This document shows positions 18,860 to 20,044 of a stretch of DNA of 20,044 nucleotides, piece after piece. Each line of letters starts with the position of its first letter. The stretch's first letter is position 1. Source of the DNA: a virus. A program made the translations under genes and the position numbers. The notes beneath the pieces are model-generated. The model was not told the DNA's origin. It worked only from the letters and a program-made list of their open reading frames with translations, and did no database searches. Where the stretch lies: positions 1 through 20,044 of IMG/VR virus record IMGVR_UViG_3300032677_001088. One strand, 5' to 3'.

Positions 18860-18867
18860 TATAAATA
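18860..18867 (+). promoter_or_regulatory. T4-type late promoter box for the glycosyltransferase
   Basis: An exact TATAAATA. It overlaps the first codons of the longest possible reading frame (ATG at 18857), which is why the start at 18893 is preferred. The expected leader would be about 20 nt and includes GAGAG. Confidence 0.68.
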
Positions 18868-18892
18868 CATGAAATTAAGTAGCGAGAGCCAA

Positions 18893-19951
18893 ATGTCAAA
18901 AAAAGTCCTATTCCTTTTAAAACGTAGAGAAGATTATCACGCCATTGTACATGCTGAGGTTGGCCTCAGCACAGGTCTATATAATAGTGCAAAATTTATG
19001 CACGACATGTTAGAAGAAAATAAAATAGCAAGTGTATTAGAAGTTGCTATAGATAATAATTGTATAGATAGATTAGTTACAAAACATCAACCAACACATG
19101 TGATTATTGAAGCGTTATGGGTAGTGCCTACTAAGTTTGCAGTTCTATGTAAACTACATCCTAATGTAAAATGGATTATTCGTCTACACAGCGAAATGCC
19201 ATTTATGGCAGGCGAAGGTATGGCTATGGATTGGATTGGCGATTATAGCGGATTTAAAAATCTTATTATTGGTGTAAATGCTCCACGTATGATGCGTGAG
19301 ATAGCTATGTATTTGCAACACAGAAACAGTTGGACTGACGAACAAACTGCTGAAAAAGTAATTTATCTCCCCAATTTCTATCCGCAAGAATACAAACCCT
19401 ACAGTAAAATTGATAAAAAAAGCGATACTATAGATATTGGGTGCTTTGGTGCTATCCGTCCATTAAAAAATCATTTGCTACAGGCATTTGCCGCGATTGA
19501 TTTTGCTAATCAAATTGGCAAAAAATTACGTTTTCACGTAAATGCAGGACGTATTGAAATGCAAGGACAACCAGCTATCAATAATCTTAAAGGATTATTT
19601 GAACAAATTAGCGGGCACGGTCATCAATTAATTAACCATCAGTGGCGTCCTAGAGAACAATTCCTAGAGTTGTGTGCAGAAATGGACATAGGTATGCAAT
19701 GCAATTTTAGTGAAACATTTAATATTGTTAGTGCAGATTTGATTAGCCAAGGAGTTCCTATTGTCGGAACAGCTGATGAAATTCCATGGGCTGTACCTGC
19801 TTTCTGTGCAGATCCTAACGACAGCGTAGATATAGTTAAAACATTAAAAACTACTTATAGTGCTCCTTGGATTAATGTTAAATCCAATCAATGGAACTTA
19901 ACTCGTTATACTAACCAAACTACTAAAATTTGGACTAAATACTTCAGTTAA
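18893..19951 (+). CDS. GT-B/GT4-like glycosyltransferase
   Basis: 352 residues from ATG 18893 (MSKKVLFLLKRRED). The N-terminal domain has an opening beta strand and GLSTGLYNSAKFM, typical of a GT-B acceptor domain. The C-terminal domain has IDIGCFGAIRPLKNHLLQ (about 180-197) and NFSETFNIVSADLISQGVPIVGT (about 270-293), with the E-x7-E-like donor-sugar motif of GT4 enzymes. T4-like aquatic phages commonly carry such genes to glycosylate virion, DNA or cell surface. Ribosome site GAGAG; late promoter upstream. The stop is 10 nt before the next ATG. Confidence 0.82.
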   Translation: MSKKVLFLLKRREDYHAIVHAEVGLSTGLYNSAKFMHDMLEENKIASVLEVAIDNNCIDRLVTKHQPTHVIIEALWVVPTKFAVLCKLHPNVKWIIRLHSEMPFMAGEGMAMDWIGDYSGFKNLIIGVNAPRMMREIAMYLQHRNSWTDEQTAEKVIYLPNFYPQEYKPYSKIDKKSDTIDIGCFGAIRPLKNHLLQAFAAIDFANQIGKKLRFHVNAGRIEMQGQPAINNLKGLFEQISGHGHQLINHQWRPREQFLELCAEMDIGMQCNFSETFNIVSADLISQGVPIVGTADEIPWAVPAFCADPNDSVDIVKTLKTTYSAPWINVKSNQWNLTRYTNQTTKIWTKYFS

Positions 19952-19961
19952 GGAGACATTC

Positions 19962-20044
19962 ATGTCAAAACATAAAGTTAAAACACATAATTGGAATAAC
20001 GGGATTTTAGAAACTCTCGATCATTTCTTTGATGATTTACGTTC
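19962..20044 (+). CDS. start of another gene, partial
   Basis: ATG with AAGGAGA 6 nt upstream, directly after the glycosyltransferase stop. The visible 27 residues start MSKHKVKTHNWNNG and include DHFFDDLR. The gene runs off the window. Not identified. Confidence 0.7.
   Translation, partial: MSKHKVKTHNWNNGILETLDHFFDDLR

Noticed and set aside
18857-18892. Upstream ATG for the glycosyltransferase
   Set aside because: Codons 2-4 are the TATAAATA late promoter box, so RNA would start after it.

Overview
The window looks like part of a large tailed-phage genome, probably a T4-like (myovirus-type) freshwater phage. The evidence is a compact array of 13 tRNA or tRNA-like genes, many overlapping genes, a free-standing GIY-YIG homing endonuclease, a 935-residue virion-type protein with inserted repeat modules, two exact T4-type late promoter boxes (TATAAATA), and 2OG-Fe(II) oxygenase and glycosyltransferase genes. 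Two Bug/TctC solute-binding proteins and a two-piece (permuted) tmRNA suggest a betaproteobacterial (Burkholderiales-like) host. The host is inferred, not shown.

Layout. (a) 87-2187, minus strand: tRNA array Tyr, Asp, Pro, Ile, Gln, Glu, tRNA-like, Asp, Lys(CUU), Lys(UUU), Ile, Asn, Thr in transcription order. It is driven by a near-consensus sigma70 promoter at 2196-2224, with a second perfect promoter inside at 344-372. Between Lys(UUU) and Ile lies about 550-700 nt of protein-free DNA full of perfect stems, including a 9-bp pseudoknot. This is a candidate giant structured RNA of the GOLLD/ROOL kind. (b) 2492-9885, minus strand: a tightly overlapping operon starting at 9885. In transcription order it encodes a small protein, a PP-loop (asparagine-synthase-like) enzyme, Bug protein 2, a sulfotransferase-like protein, diiron protein B, a methyltransferase, a DUF2061 membrane protein, Bug protein 1, diiron protein A, a class I glutamine amidotransferase-like hydrolase and a 56-residue protein. 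A separate 50-residue gene with tandem promoters lies downstream. The duplicated diiron and Bug pairs look like an undescribed auxiliary metabolic locus. (c) 9950-12167, minus strand: AhpD and a three-cysteine AhpC, separated by a GIY-YIG endonuclease and a Trp-rich protein. The endonuclease start codon lies in an 11-bp hairpin that contains a late-promoter-like box, as known for T4 I-TevI. (d) 12318-13154: a small membrane protein and an outer-membrane beta-barrel. (e) 13237-13746: promoter, a 22-residue very basic ORF, a circularly permuted tmRNA and its terminator. (f) 13757-17297, minus strand: the large virion-type protein and a 2OG oxygenase. (g) 17351-20044, plus strand: DUF4337 protein, coiled-coil membrane protein, glycosyltransferase and the start of another gene, with T4-type late promoters.

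How it may work together (inference). The tRNAs, tmRNA and possible giant RNA would support translation during infection. AhpC/AhpD would detoxify peroxides. The central operon would alter host uptake and small-molecule chemistry. The plus-strand and virion genes would be expressed late. The most notable items are the phage-borne permuted tmRNA, the giant structured RNA, the duplicated diiron/Bug operon, and the hairpin-gated homing endonuclease.
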